From Clostridia bacterium (GTDB lineage: Bacteria; Bacillota; Clostridia; Oscillospirales; Acutalibacteraceae), in assembly GCA_017440755.1 (NCBI GenBank), contig JAFSGP010000003.1, positions 1 through 56,803 on the forward strand: a DNA stretch of 56,803 nt, read 5' to 3'. Shown in pieces: positions 15,251-24,089 of the stretch. The translations under genes were made by a program, and so were the position numbers. Each line of letters starts with the position of its first letter. The stretch's first letter is position 1. The notes beneath the pieces are model-generated. The model saw only the letters and a list, made by a program, of their open reading frames with translations. It was not told the DNA's origin and did no database searches.

Positions 15251-15334
15251 GGATTTTCTTTTACCATAAGGCGAAAAACTGTTGAATTATACTATTTGTA
15301 AACAAAAATTCCCCATTTTGGGGAGGGAGTGACC

Positions 15335-16237
15335 ATGAAACAAGCTGTACGACACTATGCCCCTGTGGCGGGATTGTTGGCGGGCATCGTTGCGGTGTCC
15401 GCCTTGTTGACCTTGTTCACCGGCTCGGTAGGGCGGCAAAAAGAACGGCTGCAGGTGATGACTACGGTAGCGCCGTTGCGTGCCGCCGCCATGGCGGTGA
15501 TAGGGGACGTGGACGAGGTAGAGTTGACCCACCTGAGCGGGAGCGGCAGCGGCTGTCTACATGACTACCAGCTGTCTCCCGCTGACCGATTGGCGCTGCA
15601 GCAGGCGGACCTGCTGCTTCTCAACGGGGCGGGGGCAGAGGCTTTTCTCGCGGACCTGCTTCCCACCTTGTCTGCCACGACGGTGGATACTTCGGCAGGT
15701 CTTACCCTGCTGTGCGGTGACCACCACGACCACGAGGGGCATCACCACGAGGAGAGCGTCAACGAGCACGTGTGGACAAGCCCCACCTACTATGCCCATC
15801 AGGTGGAGCGGGTGACCGCCGCTCTGTGCGAGCTGGACCCCGCCCATGCCGCTACGTATACCGCTAACGGCAAAGCCTATGCCGCCCGCGTGCGGGACGT
15901 AGGGGAGCGCCTGCGACAGGCGGTGGCGAAGCTGCCGACCACAACCTGCGTGACCTTCCACAGTTCGCTTATTTATTTCGCGCAGGATATTGGGCTCACC
16001 CCCGCCGCCACCCTGCAGATAGGGGAGGACGCGGGGATTTCCGCGGCGGACCTGTCCGCGGCACAGCAGGTGCTGGCGACGCAGCCGCAGGCATTGCTCC
16101 TGTACGACAGCCAGTATCCCTTGCGGTATGAGGCGCTGACGGGAGCGGCGGTGGTGCTGGATACCGCCGTGACGGACAGTGACTGGCTGGCGGCTATGGA
16201 AGAAAACGTGCGCAAATTAACGGAGGCAGGACTATGA
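15335..16237 (+). CDS. znuA: Zinc/manganese ABC transporter substrate-binding protein
   Basis: 300-residue cluster A-I solute-binding protein. An N-terminal hydrophobic segment (residues 11-31) without a lipobox Cys suggests a membrane-tethered or uncleaved anchor. The metal-site region holds a His/Asp/Glu-rich loop (CGDHHDHEGHHHEES, about residues 129-143) followed by NEHVWTSP; later ligands are expected at TFHSSLIYFAQD and LLYDSQYP. The His-rich loop is typical of zinc-specific ZnuA/AdcA. The ATG at 15335 follows GGGAGGGAG; a GTG at 15329 is an alternative. First gene of a three-gene operon. Confidence 0.85.
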   Translation: MKQAVRHYAPVAGLLAGIVAVSALLTLFTGSVGRQKERLQVMTTVAPLRAAAMAVIGDVDEVELTHLSGSGSGCLHDYQLSPADRLALQQADLLLLNGAGAEAFLADLLPTLSATTVDTSAGLTLLCGDHHDHEGHHHEESVNEHVWTSPTYYAHQVERVTAALCELDPAHAATYTANGKAYAARVRDVGERLRQAVAKLPTTTCVTFHSSLIYFAQDIGLTPAATLQIGEDAGISAADLSAAQQVLATQPQALLLYDSQYPLRYEALTGAAVVLDTAVTDSDWLAAMEENVRKLTEAGL

Positions 16238-16965
16238 GCGGTTGCGGACTGCATTGCATGAAGATAAACCACATTACCGTCACCACCGGCGGACAGACGC
16301 TGGTGGAGGACGTGAGTTTGCATGCCCACTGCGGGGAGATTACCGCGGTGATTGGGCGCAACGGGGCGGGCAAATCCACCCTGTTCAAGGCGATTGTGGG
16401 AGACCTGCCTCACAGCGGCGAGGTGCTGTTTACGGGTCACGACGGCGTGCCCGCCAACCGCCGCCCCCGCATCGGCTATGTGCCCCAGACGCTGAATATC
16501 GACCCCGGTTCTCCTGCTACGGTGCTGGATTTGGCGGTGACCTACACCAGCCGCTGGCCCGCGTTTTTGCCCACCCCTCGCCGTCTGCGGCGGGAGCTGG
16601 CGGCGCATTTCGCCAAGTTTCAGGCGGAAGGGCTGCTGGATAAGCCGGCGGGACGGCTGTCCGGCGGTGAGTGGCAGCGGGTGTTGCTGGCTATCGCCAC
16701 CCGTCCCCACCCCGACCTGCTGATTTTAGACGAGCCCCTGTCCGGTGTGGACGAGGCGGGTCTGCAGCAGGTCTACGCCCTCTTGGAGCAGCTGCGACAG
16801 CAGGATATGGTTATCCTGCTGATTTCCCACGACCTGCGGTACGTCCGCGACCACGCGGACCGCGTGGTGCTGCTGGACCAAAAGGTGCTGGCGAAAGGCA
16901 CTCCCGCCGACGTGTTTTCCTCGCCTGCCTTTGCGCAGGCGTTTCCCACGGGAGGTGAAGGCTGA
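16234..16965 (+). CDS. znuC: Metal ABC transporter ATP-binding protein
   Basis: 243-residue ATPase subunit. Walker A is GRNGAGKST near residue 46, the signature is LSGGEWQRVLLA, Walker B is LLILDEPLSGVD, and the switch His is in LLISHDL. It powers metal uptake with the neighbouring permease and binding protein. The start ATG 16234 overlaps the znuA stop (ATGA) and has GGAGG 7 bases upstream; an internal ATG at 16258 would give a more conventional N-terminus (MKINHITV) but lacks a ribosome site. Confidence 0.9.
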   Translation: MSGCGLHCMKINHITVTTGGQTLVEDVSLHAHCGEITAVIGRNGAGKSTLFKAIVGDLPHSGEVLFTGHDGVPANRRPRIGYVPQTLNIDPGSPATVLDLAVTYTSRWPAFLPTPRRLRRELAAHFAKFQAEGLLDKPAGRLSGGEWQRVLLAIATRPHPDLLILDEPLSGVDEAGLQQVYALLEQLRQQDMVILLISHDLRYVRDHADRVVLLDQKVLAKGTPADVFSSPAFAQAFPTGGEG

Positions 16966-17771
16966 TGGCGGCGCTGTTTTCTTGGTGGCAGTACGATTTT
17001 ATGCGGACCGCCCTGTGGGCGGTGCTGCTGTTGGTGCCGCTGTTATCCTTGCTGGGCACCTTGGTGGTGAATAACCGCATGTCCTTCTTCTCCGACGCGC
17101 TGGGGCATTCCGCCCTGACGGGGGTGGCCATCGGCGTGCTGTTGGGGGTGGGGGATACCCGCCCCGTAATGGTGGCATTTGCGGTGGTGTTTGCGCTGCT
17201 GATGAACCGCATTCGCCGCTCCCGCCTGACCTCTACGGATACGGTTATCGGTGTATTTTCTTCGGTGGGTGTGGCGCTGGGACTTACCTTGCTCTCCCGC
17301 GAGGGAAATCTGTCCAACTACCAGAGCCTTCTTGTGGGTGACCTGCTGAGCCTTTCCGCCGAGGACCTGTGGCTGTTGGTCACCGCTTTGGCGGTGACCG
17401 CGGTGGTGTGGCTCCTCTGCTTCAACGGCTTTCACGGTGTGGCGGTCAGCCCCGCCGTGGCGCGGAGCAAGGGTCTGCCTCTGTGGCTGTTTGATAACCT
17501 GTTTGTGGTGCTGGTGGCGGTGGTGGTGATGCTGTCCATTCGCTGGGTGGGTCTGCTGCTCATCAATGCCATGCTGATTTTACCCGCCGCGGCGGCGCGC
17601 AACGTGGCGCGGTCGCTGAAATCCTACCACCTGCTGTCCTTGACCTTCGGCGTGTTTGCAGGGGTGCTGGGTCTGCTGTTGTCCTATTTTAACGGCGTTG
17701 CCACGGGACCTACCATTATATTGGTGCTGGCGGCGGTGTTTTTCGGCACCTTCCTACTGCGTAAGAAATAA
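16965..17771 (+). CDS. znuB: Metal ABC transporter permease
   Basis: 268-residue ABC-3 family permease with about eight membrane segments. Family blocks include DALGHSALTGVAIGVLLG near residue 45 and IRWVGLLLINAMLILPAAAA near residue 190. Starts on the last base of the znuC stop (TGATG), so the three genes form one tightly coupled operon. Zinc is the likely substrate, judged from the His-rich loop of the binding protein; manganese cannot be excluded. Confidence 0.9.
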   Translation: MAALFSWWQYDFMRTALWAVLLLVPLLSLLGTLVVNNRMSFFSDALGHSALTGVAIGVLLGVGDTRPVMVAFAVVFALLMNRIRRSRLTSTDTVIGVFSSVGVALGLTLLSREGNLSNYQSLLVGDLLSLSAEDLWLLVTALAVTAVVWLLCFNGFHGVAVSPAVARSKGLPLWLFDNLFVVLVAVVVMLSIRWVGLLLINAMLILPAAAARNVARSLKSYHLLSLTFGVFAGVLGLLLSYFNGVATGPTIILVLAAVFFGTFLLRKK

Positions 17772-17803
17772 CATCTGCTTTTCAAAAAAGAGGAGGCGTT
17801 ACA

Positions 17804-19306
17804 ATGAAACGGATTTTGGCCTTGTTTTTAGTGGTTGGTATGCTGTTGGGGCTTGCCGCCTGCGGCAAGCAAGGGGGCGAAGTATCCGCCCCGTCGTCAG
17901 CGGTGGATACGACCCAAACCACTACCACGGCACCCACCACGGAGCCCTCTGCTGCGGCAACCACTACCACGACACCCACTACGGAGCCCTCTGCTGCGGC
18001 AACCACCACCACGACACCCACTACGGAGCCCTCTTCCGCGACAACCACGACCGCCGCGCCGTCTACGACAAAGCCCGTAACCCAGGCGGTGCCGCCGCCT
18101 ACCACCCTTGTACAGCCCACCATGGGCTCCGCCGCCATTCCGACGGGGGGTAGCTATACCGCCGCCGACGGAAAAACCTATACGGCGGGGGATACCTTCC
18201 CCGCGGTACAGGAGGGCGACCGCTTTGTTTGCGGAGATTACGAATATCGCTATGGCGAAAGCTATCACGTGCAGGATAACGGCGACGAAGGCTTCTTTAG
18301 AGGCTGGGTTAGCGCAGAAGGGTGGAACGTCCGCGTGCTGGACACCACAAAAACTCGCTACGGCGCCATACTCAACACCATCAACGGCGAATATGTGACG
18401 GGGCTTTCCTACACCTTTGCGGATTGCACGGCACTGCAAACGGCGCCGAAGCTTCCGCGGTATGCCGTGTATTTGCAGGGCACCTTTTTCGGTTGCACCT
18501 CGCTGGAGGATATCCGCGCGTTGACCCTTCCTAACGAGCTGTACGTGCAGTTTGGTTGGGACGGGGTGCAGGTCTATCTGACGGAGTTTTTCTACGGCTG
18601 CACCTCGCTGGTGGATGCCTCTTCCCTTAAAATCACCCCGATTTTCGGCTCACTGCACAAGATGTTTGCCAATTGCACGTCTCTGCAAAAGGCGCCGGTT
18701 ATACCCGATACCGTGACGGACGTAGACTGGATGTTCGATGGCTGCAGCTCTCTGGTGACAGCCCCCAAGATGCCGAAAAACATCAAGTCTATGCTCCATA
18801 CGTTTAGCAAATGCACGTCGCTCAAAGAGGTGCCGCCCCTTCCGGCGGGGGTGACGGATATGTCGTATACGTTCCTCGGCTGTAAAGCCCTCGAAACGGC
18901 GCCGGCTATTCCTGCGGGGGCAACGGACCTGTTCGGAACGTTCAATTCTTGCACCTCCCTCAAGGTGGCACCCACAATTCCCAATAAGGTGGAAGCGATG
19001 TGTGACACCTTCGCCAACTGCACCTCCCTTACGGTGGCACCGACAATCCCCAACAGTGTCACGAATATGACAGGAACCTTTCAGGGTTGCAGCGCGCTTA
19101 TAACCGCACCGGTGATTCCCGCGGGGGTCACCAATATGGCATATACGTTTTTTATTTGCACCTCGCTGACCGGAACGCTGACCATACATGCCGACCCGAC
19201 CGATTTTGTGGATTGCTTCTTCGCGGTGAACTTTGAGAAGCAGAATCTGACGCTTGCAGGACGCTCCCAAATGCTGGCGGAGCTGAAAGCTACCACGGGA
19301 AATTGA
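17804..19306 (+). CDS. Lipoprotein with Thr-rich spacer and BspA-like repeats
   Basis: 500-residue predicted surface lipoprotein. Lipobox LGLAACG (Cys 20), then a Thr/Pro spacer built of three 14-residue repeats (PTTEPSAAATTTTT), then from about residue 180 at least ten repeats of about 23 residues of the form M-x-x-TF-x-x-C-T-S-L-x-x-AP-x-IP. These resemble BspA-type/DUF285 leucine-rich repeats, which often mediate adhesion or ligand binding on the cell surface. The conserved Cys in each repeat is notable for a secreted protein. Ribosome site GAGGAGGCG before ATG 17804. Monocistronic with a terminator. Confidence 0.8.
   Translation: MKRILALFLVVGMLLGLAACGKQGGEVSAPSSAVDTTQTTTTAPTTEPSAAATTTTTPTTEPSAAATTTTTPTTEPSSATTTTAAPSTTKPVTQAVPPPTTLVQPTMGSAAIPTGGSYTAADGKTYTAGDTFPAVQEGDRFVCGDYEYRYGESYHVQDNGDEGFFRGWVSAEGWNVRVLDTTKTRYGAILNTINGEYVTGLSYTFADCTALQTAPKLPRYAVYLQGTFFGCTSLEDIRALTLPNELYVQFGWDGVQVYLTEFFYGCTSLVDASSLKITPIFGSLHKMFANCTSLQKAPVIPDTVTDVDWMFDGCSSLVTAPKMPKNIKSMLHTFSKCTSLKEVPPLPAGVTDMSYTFLGCKALETAPAIPAGATDLFGTFNSCTSLKVAPTIPNKVEAMCDTFANCTSLTVAPTIPNSVTNMTGTFQGCSALITAPVIPAGVTNMAYTFFICTSLTGTLTIHADPTDFVDCFFAVNFEKQNLTLAGRSQMLAELKATTGN
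17932..18054 (+). repeat. 42-bp coding minisatellite
   Basis: Three copies with period 42 (GGAGCCCTCT at 17941, 17983 and 18025), encoding the Thr-rich spacer of the lipoprotein. Because the period is a multiple of three, copy-number change would alter spacer length without a frameshift. Confidence 0.85.
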
Positions 19307-19350
19307 GCAAAAAGCCGTCGGACGAGCCCTTCCATAACACCGGACAAACC

Positions 19351-19390
19351 AATCCCACCCACCCGCTGTGCGGGCGGGTGGGATTTTTGT
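19351..19390 (+). terminator. Terminator after BspA-like lipoprotein
   Basis: Long stem AATCCCACCCACCCG with CGGGCGGGTGGGATT, then TTTTGTT. Confidence 0.88.
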
Positions 19391-19479
19391 TGCCTGGCCT
19401 GCCGAAACAGGGATAGCGCAACCGATTCGGCAAAAGCGAAAACTCCGCAAAAATTCACCGAAAATTACACGAGATTATA

Positions 19480-19508
19480 TTGCTTTTTGTACACTTTTTT
19501 GGTAAAAT
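19480..19508 (+). promoter_or_regulatory. Promoter of the MoxR-DUF58-transglutaminase operon
   Basis: TTGCTT (19480-19485), 17 bp, TAAAAT (19503-19508). Confidence 0.65.
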
Positions 19509-19554
19509 GTATAGGATTATGGGATTCTTTAGATTTATAGGAGGTAGAGATAGA

Positions 19555-20496
19555 ATGGAAACCCAAAAATGCTTACAAGCAATTCGTAAAAACATGCAAA
19601 AAGTGGTGGTTGGTCGTGACAACGTCATCGACCTGTTGCTGGTATCCCTGCTGTGCTCCGGTCACGTGCTGATTGAGGACCTGCCCGGCTTGGGTAAGAC
19701 CACGCTGGTGTCCTCGCTGGCCGCTTCGTTGGGCTGTGAGTTCCAGCGTATCCAGTTCACCCCCGACGTGTTGCCCTCGGACATCACCGGCTACAACACC
19801 CTGAATCTGCAGACGGGGGAGCAGGTGTTCCACGCAGGCAGCATTCATCACCAGATTGTGCTGGCGGACGAAATCAACCGCGCCAGCCCCAAGACCCAGT
19901 CCGCCCTGCTGGAAGCCATGCAGGAGCGGCAGGTGACGGTGGACGGCGTGACCTATCCGCTGCCCCGCCCCTTTATGGTGCTTGCCACCCAGAATCCGGT
20001 GGATATGTCCGGCACCTATCCGCTGCCGGAGGCACAGATGGACCGTTTCCTGATGCAGATTTCCATGGGTTACCCCTCGGCGGAGGAGGAGATGGACATC
20101 GTGCATCGCCACCGCTCGGTTACCGAGGAGGTACAGCTGGAGGCGGTGGCCTCCGCCGAGGATATTCTGGCGCTGCAGGAGCAGCTGCCCCAGGTGCATC
20201 TGGACCCGCAGCTGGTGGAATATATCGTTACGCTGGTCAGCACCACCCGTACGTGGGACGGCGTGCTGATGGGTAGCTCCCCCCGTGGCTCCATTGCGCT
20301 GATGCAGGCGGCCTGTGCGCTGGCGCTGCTCCGCGACAGAGATTACGTGCTGCCGGACGACATCAAGGAGATGGCTCCCGTGGTGTTGCCCCACCGTATG
20401 CTGATGAAGAACCGTTCCGGTGCCCCCGGCACCACCGCCGCCGATGCGGTGGCGGACATTCTCGCCTCCGTCCCCGTGCCGAAGGTGAAGGGTTGA
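19555..20496 (+). CDS. MoxR family AAA+ ATPase
   Basis: 313 residues. Walker A is EDLPGLGKTTLVSSLA near residue 42, Walker B is LADEINRASPKTQSALLEAM near residue 105, and sensor 1 is VLATQNPVD. MoxR proteins act as chaperone-like ATPases, usually with a von Willebrand or DUF58 partner encoded next door, as here. The start is ATG 19555 with AGGAGG about 10 bases upstream; the reading frame is open to 19480 but carries no ribosome site. First gene of a three-gene operon. Confidence 0.93.
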   Translation: METQKCLQAIRKNMQKVVVGRDNVIDLLLVSLLCSGHVLIEDLPGLGKTTLVSSLAASLGCEFQRIQFTPDVLPSDITGYNTLNLQTGEQVFHAGSIHHQIVLADEINRASPKTQSALLEAMQERQVTVDGVTYPLPRPFMVLATQNPVDMSGTYPLPEAQMDRFLMQISMGYPSAEEEMDIVHRHRSVTEEVQLEAVASAEDILALQEQLPQVHLDPQLVEYIVTLVSTTRTWDGVLMGSSPRGSIALMQAACALALLRDRDYVLPDDIKEMAPVVLPHRMLMKNRSGAPGTTAADAVADILASVPVPKVKG

Positions 20497-20508
20497 AAGG
20501 AATAGACT

Positions 20509-21702
20509 ATGACCGTACGAGGTTTATTTTGTGTCATTCTGGAGGCTCTGCTGTTGGTGCTTGGTTTGGGCACCGGCTATCGGGCGATTCTGATGGCGGC
20601 CTTTTGTCTAGGTCTGGTGCTGTTGGTGGCGCTTCTGTCCATGGTGGCGGTACTGCTGTCCACCCGCGCTGACGGCTCCGTTGACCGCGAGGAGGTGCGC
20701 CGCGGTGACACGGTGACGTATACCCTGCAGGTGCGGGGTCTGGTGCTGCTGCCTGTGGCGGGGTATCTGACGATTCGCGCACCCGGCAAGGAGAAGTGGG
20801 AGCGGGAATTCCTCAACCGCCACTCCCTGCTGTGGCTGCCCTCCTTCCGTTGGCAGCGACAGGTGACCATCGAGCTGCCCTGTCCCCATCAGGGGCATTG
20901 GCAGGTGGGCGCGGAGTCCATGTGGTACGAGGATTTGTTCGGCTTGTTCCGCATACACCTGCTGGGGATTGCCAAGCGGCGCCTGCGGCGGCATCTGACG
21001 GTGCTTCCGCACGTGCACGAGCTAACCTCCACCGCCTACAACACGGCGAATACCGCCGGCTTTGCCAGCACCCAGATGCGTAGCGCCGCCAGCGGCGAAT
21101 TGCTGGGGGATACCCGCCTGTATCAGCCCGGTGACCCCCTCAAACGTATCCATTGGAAGCTGACCGCCCGCACCCGAGAGGTGTACACCCGTCAGTTTGA
21201 GTCTCAGGAGAATTCGCAGGTCCTGCTGCTGATGGACCTGCAGTGCCGTAGCAAGCGGCGGCAGTCCACCGCGGATATTGCGGTGGAAACGGTGCTGTCC
21301 TTACTTACCTACTACGTAGAGAATACTATGTCGGTGCGGCTGTTGCCTGTGCGTGCACCGCGGGAGACCACCCTGCAGGAGCGGCGCGTGGTATCCGCGG
21401 GCGAGGTGCAGGACGTGCAGTCCCGCCTGCTGTCCCACCGCTTTACCACCGAGGCGACCCCCTTGGAGGTGTGGCAGCTGCAAGATTCCAACTTCTGCTC
21501 CGCCGGCACGGTGCTGGTGGTGACCGATAACCCCTCCGCCCAGCTGCTCAGCGATTTGGACGCGCTGGCGGCGCTGGGTCGGTCGGTGGTTTGCCTGTCT
21601 CCCTGCGTGGAGGTGGAGCCACTGACCGAGAGCGGCGTGGTGCAGCCGGTGCTCCTGTCCAAGCCGGAGGAGATTAGCGAGAAAGTAGGTGCCTGTGTAT
21701 GA
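20509..21702 (+). CDS. DUF58 domain protein
   Basis: 397 residues. Two hydrophobic segments at the N-terminus (residues 7-50) anchor the protein. The DUF58 signature GDPLKRIHWKLTARTREVY is near residue 210, preceded by a vWA-like core. Genes of this type sit between moxR and a transglutaminase-like gene in many bacteria and probably work with MoxR at the membrane; the exact role is unknown. The last bases overlap the next gene (ATGA at 21699). Confidence 0.9.
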   Translation: MTVRGLFCVILEALLLVLGLGTGYRAILMAAFCLGLVLLVALLSMVAVLLSTRADGSVDREEVRRGDTVTYTLQVRGLVLLPVAGYLTIRAPGKEKWEREFLNRHSLLWLPSFRWQRQVTIELPCPHQGHWQVGAESMWYEDLFGLFRIHLLGIAKRRLRRHLTVLPHVHELTSTAYNTANTAGFASTQMRSAASGELLGDTRLYQPGDPLKRIHWKLTARTREVYTRQFESQENSQVLLLMDLQCRSKRRQSTADIAVETVLSLLTYYVENTMSVRLLPVRAPRETTLQERRVVSAGEVQDVQSRLLSHRFTTEATPLEVWQLQDSNFCSAGTVLVVTDNPSAQLLSDLDALAALGRSVVCLSPCVEVEPLTESGVVQPVLLSKPEEISEKVGACV

Positions 21703-24050
21703 GCAAGGTAAAAACGCAGGCCCTTCCCGCCGCCCGCGAACCGTGGGTGGAGCGGCTGCTGGACCTGTTAGCGGGCTGGCTGCTCACCGCCAGTATGTGT
21801 ATGGTGGTGGACGCCCAGTTCCCCACGCAGGCGGGCTTTTTCACCGTGCTGTGGCACACCGCCGTGGTGATGGCGGTGCTGACCCTGTTGACCCTGCGTT
21901 GGTGGCTGTTGCCCACGGCGCTGGGGGTGGGCGTGGCGGTCACCTTTTTCTGCCTGCTTCCGTGGGCGAATTTGACCGCTTCTCTCAACACCGTGAAGGA
22001 GTTTTTCCTGTGGTGGTTTGCCAATCTGCCGCTGGATTCCCCGTGGTACACCCCGCAGACCATGTATATCCTCCACAGCCTGATTCACTTAGGGCTGTCG
22101 GTGCTGGTGTTCGTGATGCTGCGGGTGTTCCGCCGTAGCTGGCCCTTGGCGGCGCTGGGCGGCGCCCTGCAGGTGTTTATCCTGCTGGTGGCCAGCAAGG
22201 ATAACAGCGCCCTTTCATTGGGACTGTATGTGTCGGGCATCTTCCCCTTGTTGGCGCGTGACCGCTATAACGGGCGCCGCCTGTTCTCCAAGGCGGCCCG
22301 TTACCGCACGCTGGCCCCCCGCTGGAAGATTTCGGTGGCGACGGGCGTGTTGTGTGTGCTGGTATCGGTGGCGATGCTGTTCGCTCTGCCGGGTGACACC
22401 TCGGAGCTGCGCGTGCGGTTCTGTTCCGACGGCGTGGCGGACCTGCAGACCATAACCGACGGGTATCTGGTGGACCAAAAGGAAAATACCGCCATTACCC
22501 TGCACGATATGGGGTTGCAGCCTAGCATTTTCCGTCTGGGCGGCAATCTGGAGAAGCTTCCCTCCGCGGTGTTGGCGACCACCAACCTGACCGAGCCTGC
22601 CTTGGTCAAGGTGGCGGCATTCGACACCTTTACGGGCAAAAACTGGACCTCCACCTTTGTGAAAGGCTACCGCGCCAACGGCTTTTGGGATAAAAAGCAG
22701 GCGGAGTACCTGTCCAGCAAGGTGCTGCAGGACGAGGAATGGGCGAGCAAGCTGGCGCTCATCGGCGAGAAAAAGCCGGTTACCTTTACGCTGACCACCC
22801 CCTCCTTCCTGTTGCCTACGGTGGGGCAAACCCTGTCGATTACCGAGGACGTGTATGCCAAGAGCACGCTGTCCTTTAACGAGCGGGGCGAATTGCTCAC
22901 CTATACCTACCCGATGACCGAGGGCTACGCCTACACGGTGGAGACCTTGGATATTCCTCTGGACAACGCGATGGAAAAAGCCGCCTATCAGGCGGTGGTA
23001 TCCGTGGCGATGGCGGGGGACGACGAGATGTTGGCGGACGACGCGTTCTACAAGCTCTATACCGCTCTGCCGGACAACCTGTCGGAGGAGAATTTCCAGA
23101 AAATCTACGATGTGACCGACGGCGTGACCTTCCAGCTGGAGCAGGTGCTGATGATAAGCCGCTTTTTCAGCGAGGAGGCGGGCTATTCCTATGAGGAGGC
23201 CCCCGGCAAGACCGGCTACAACGATAACGTGGTGAACCACCTGTTCCGCACCAAAAAGGGCTACTGTGTCCACTATGCTACCGCCATGGCGATGATGACC
23301 CGCGCCATCGGCGTACCCAGCCGTCTGGCGGTGGGGTATAAGACGGTGGGCGCTCCCGACGGGACGCAGGTGGTGGACGCTTCCAACCCCTACGTGTGGG
23401 TGGAATGCTATTTTAAGAATCTGGGCTGGCTGTCCTTTGACCCCACCCCCGGCGAGAGCTTCAAAAAGCCGATTTCCGACATGCCCGACCTACCCCAGAA
23501 CCAGCAGCAGAACCAGAAACCGGACAACCCCGCTACCCAGCCGGAGGACCCCTTTGTACCGCAAAAGATACAGAAGCTGTTCACCGAATGGTGGATTATC
23601 CCCGTGGGGCTGATTGGGCTTGCGTTGCTGTTCTTGGTGGTGCGCGGGCTGTTGTCCTCGCGGTTCTATCGGTTGGATTTGGTGCGCAAGCGATATTTCC
23701 ACAATCGCCAGCAGGCGCAGCACTATTATCAGGACATTCTGCGCCAGCTGCAGTGGTTGGGCTACCCCGTGCAGGGCGGCGACACGCTGTATCAGCTGCT
23801 GGACCGCTTCACCGCCACGGCATCTCAGACGGCGGAGGGCATTGCCGAGGATATTCACGAGCGATTGCGCCCCTTGGTGGAACTGCATTATGCGGGCTTG
23901 GAGCCCACCGACCCACAGGTGGACGCTCTGGCGGTGTTGCACGATACGCTGGAGACGGCGGTACGGGAGCGGCTGGACGTGTTCCGCTACCTCCTCTTCC
24001 GTCGCGCCCTGTTACCCCGCACCAACCCCGTTACCTCTCAGTATAGATAA
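21699..24050 (+). CDS. Transglutaminase-like membrane protein (TgpA type), His missing
   Basis: 783 residues. Several N-terminal membrane helices (residues 25-200 and 215-235) precede an extracytoplasmic region with a transglutaminase core: KGYCVHYATAMAMMTRAIGV supplies the catalytic Cys, and FDPTPG the Asp block. Between them the usual His-Ala-Trp reads PYVWVECYF, so the catalytic His position is Tyr (codon TAC at 23391-23393). One more membrane helix (about residues 630-650) and a cytoplasmic DUF4129-like tail follow. With MoxR and DUF58 it forms a common envelope module of unclear function. If the alignment is right, the core may be inactive. Confidence 0.85.
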   Translation: MSKVKTQALPAAREPWVERLLDLLAGWLLTASMCMVVDAQFPTQAGFFTVLWHTAVVMAVLTLLTLRWWLLPTALGVGVAVTFFCLLPWANLTASLNTVKEFFLWWFANLPLDSPWYTPQTMYILHSLIHLGLSVLVFVMLRVFRRSWPLAALGGALQVFILLVASKDNSALSLGLYVSGIFPLLARDRYNGRRLFSKAARYRTLAPRWKISVATGVLCVLVSVAMLFALPGDTSELRVRFCSDGVADLQTITDGYLVDQKENTAITLHDMGLQPSIFRLGGNLEKLPSAVLATTNLTEPALVKVAAFDTFTGKNWTSTFVKGYRANGFWDKKQAEYLSSKVLQDEEWASKLALIGEKKPVTFTLTTPSFLLPTVGQTLSITEDVYAKSTLSFNERGELLTYTYPMTEGYAYTVETLDIPLDNAMEKAAYQAVVSVAMAGDDEMLADDAFYKLYTALPDNLSEENFQKIYDVTDGVTFQLEQVLMISRFFSEEAGYSYEEAPGKTGYNDNVVNHLFRTKKGYCVHYATAMAMMTRAIGVPSRLAVGYKTVGAPDGTQVVDASNPYVWVECYFKNLGWLSFDPTPGESFKKPISDMPDLPQNQQQNQKPDNPATQPEDPFVPQKIQKLFTEWWIIPVGLIGLALLFLVVRGLLSSRFYRLDLVRKRYFHNRQQAQHYYQDILRQLQWLGYPVQGGDTLYQLLDRFTATASQTAEGIAEDIHERLRPLVELHYAGLEPTDPQVDALAVLHDTLETAVRERLDVFRYLLFRRALLPRTNPVTSQYR

Positions 24051-24089
24051 CGCTGTTTTATACAGCAAGTATAAAAGGAGACCCGTTTT

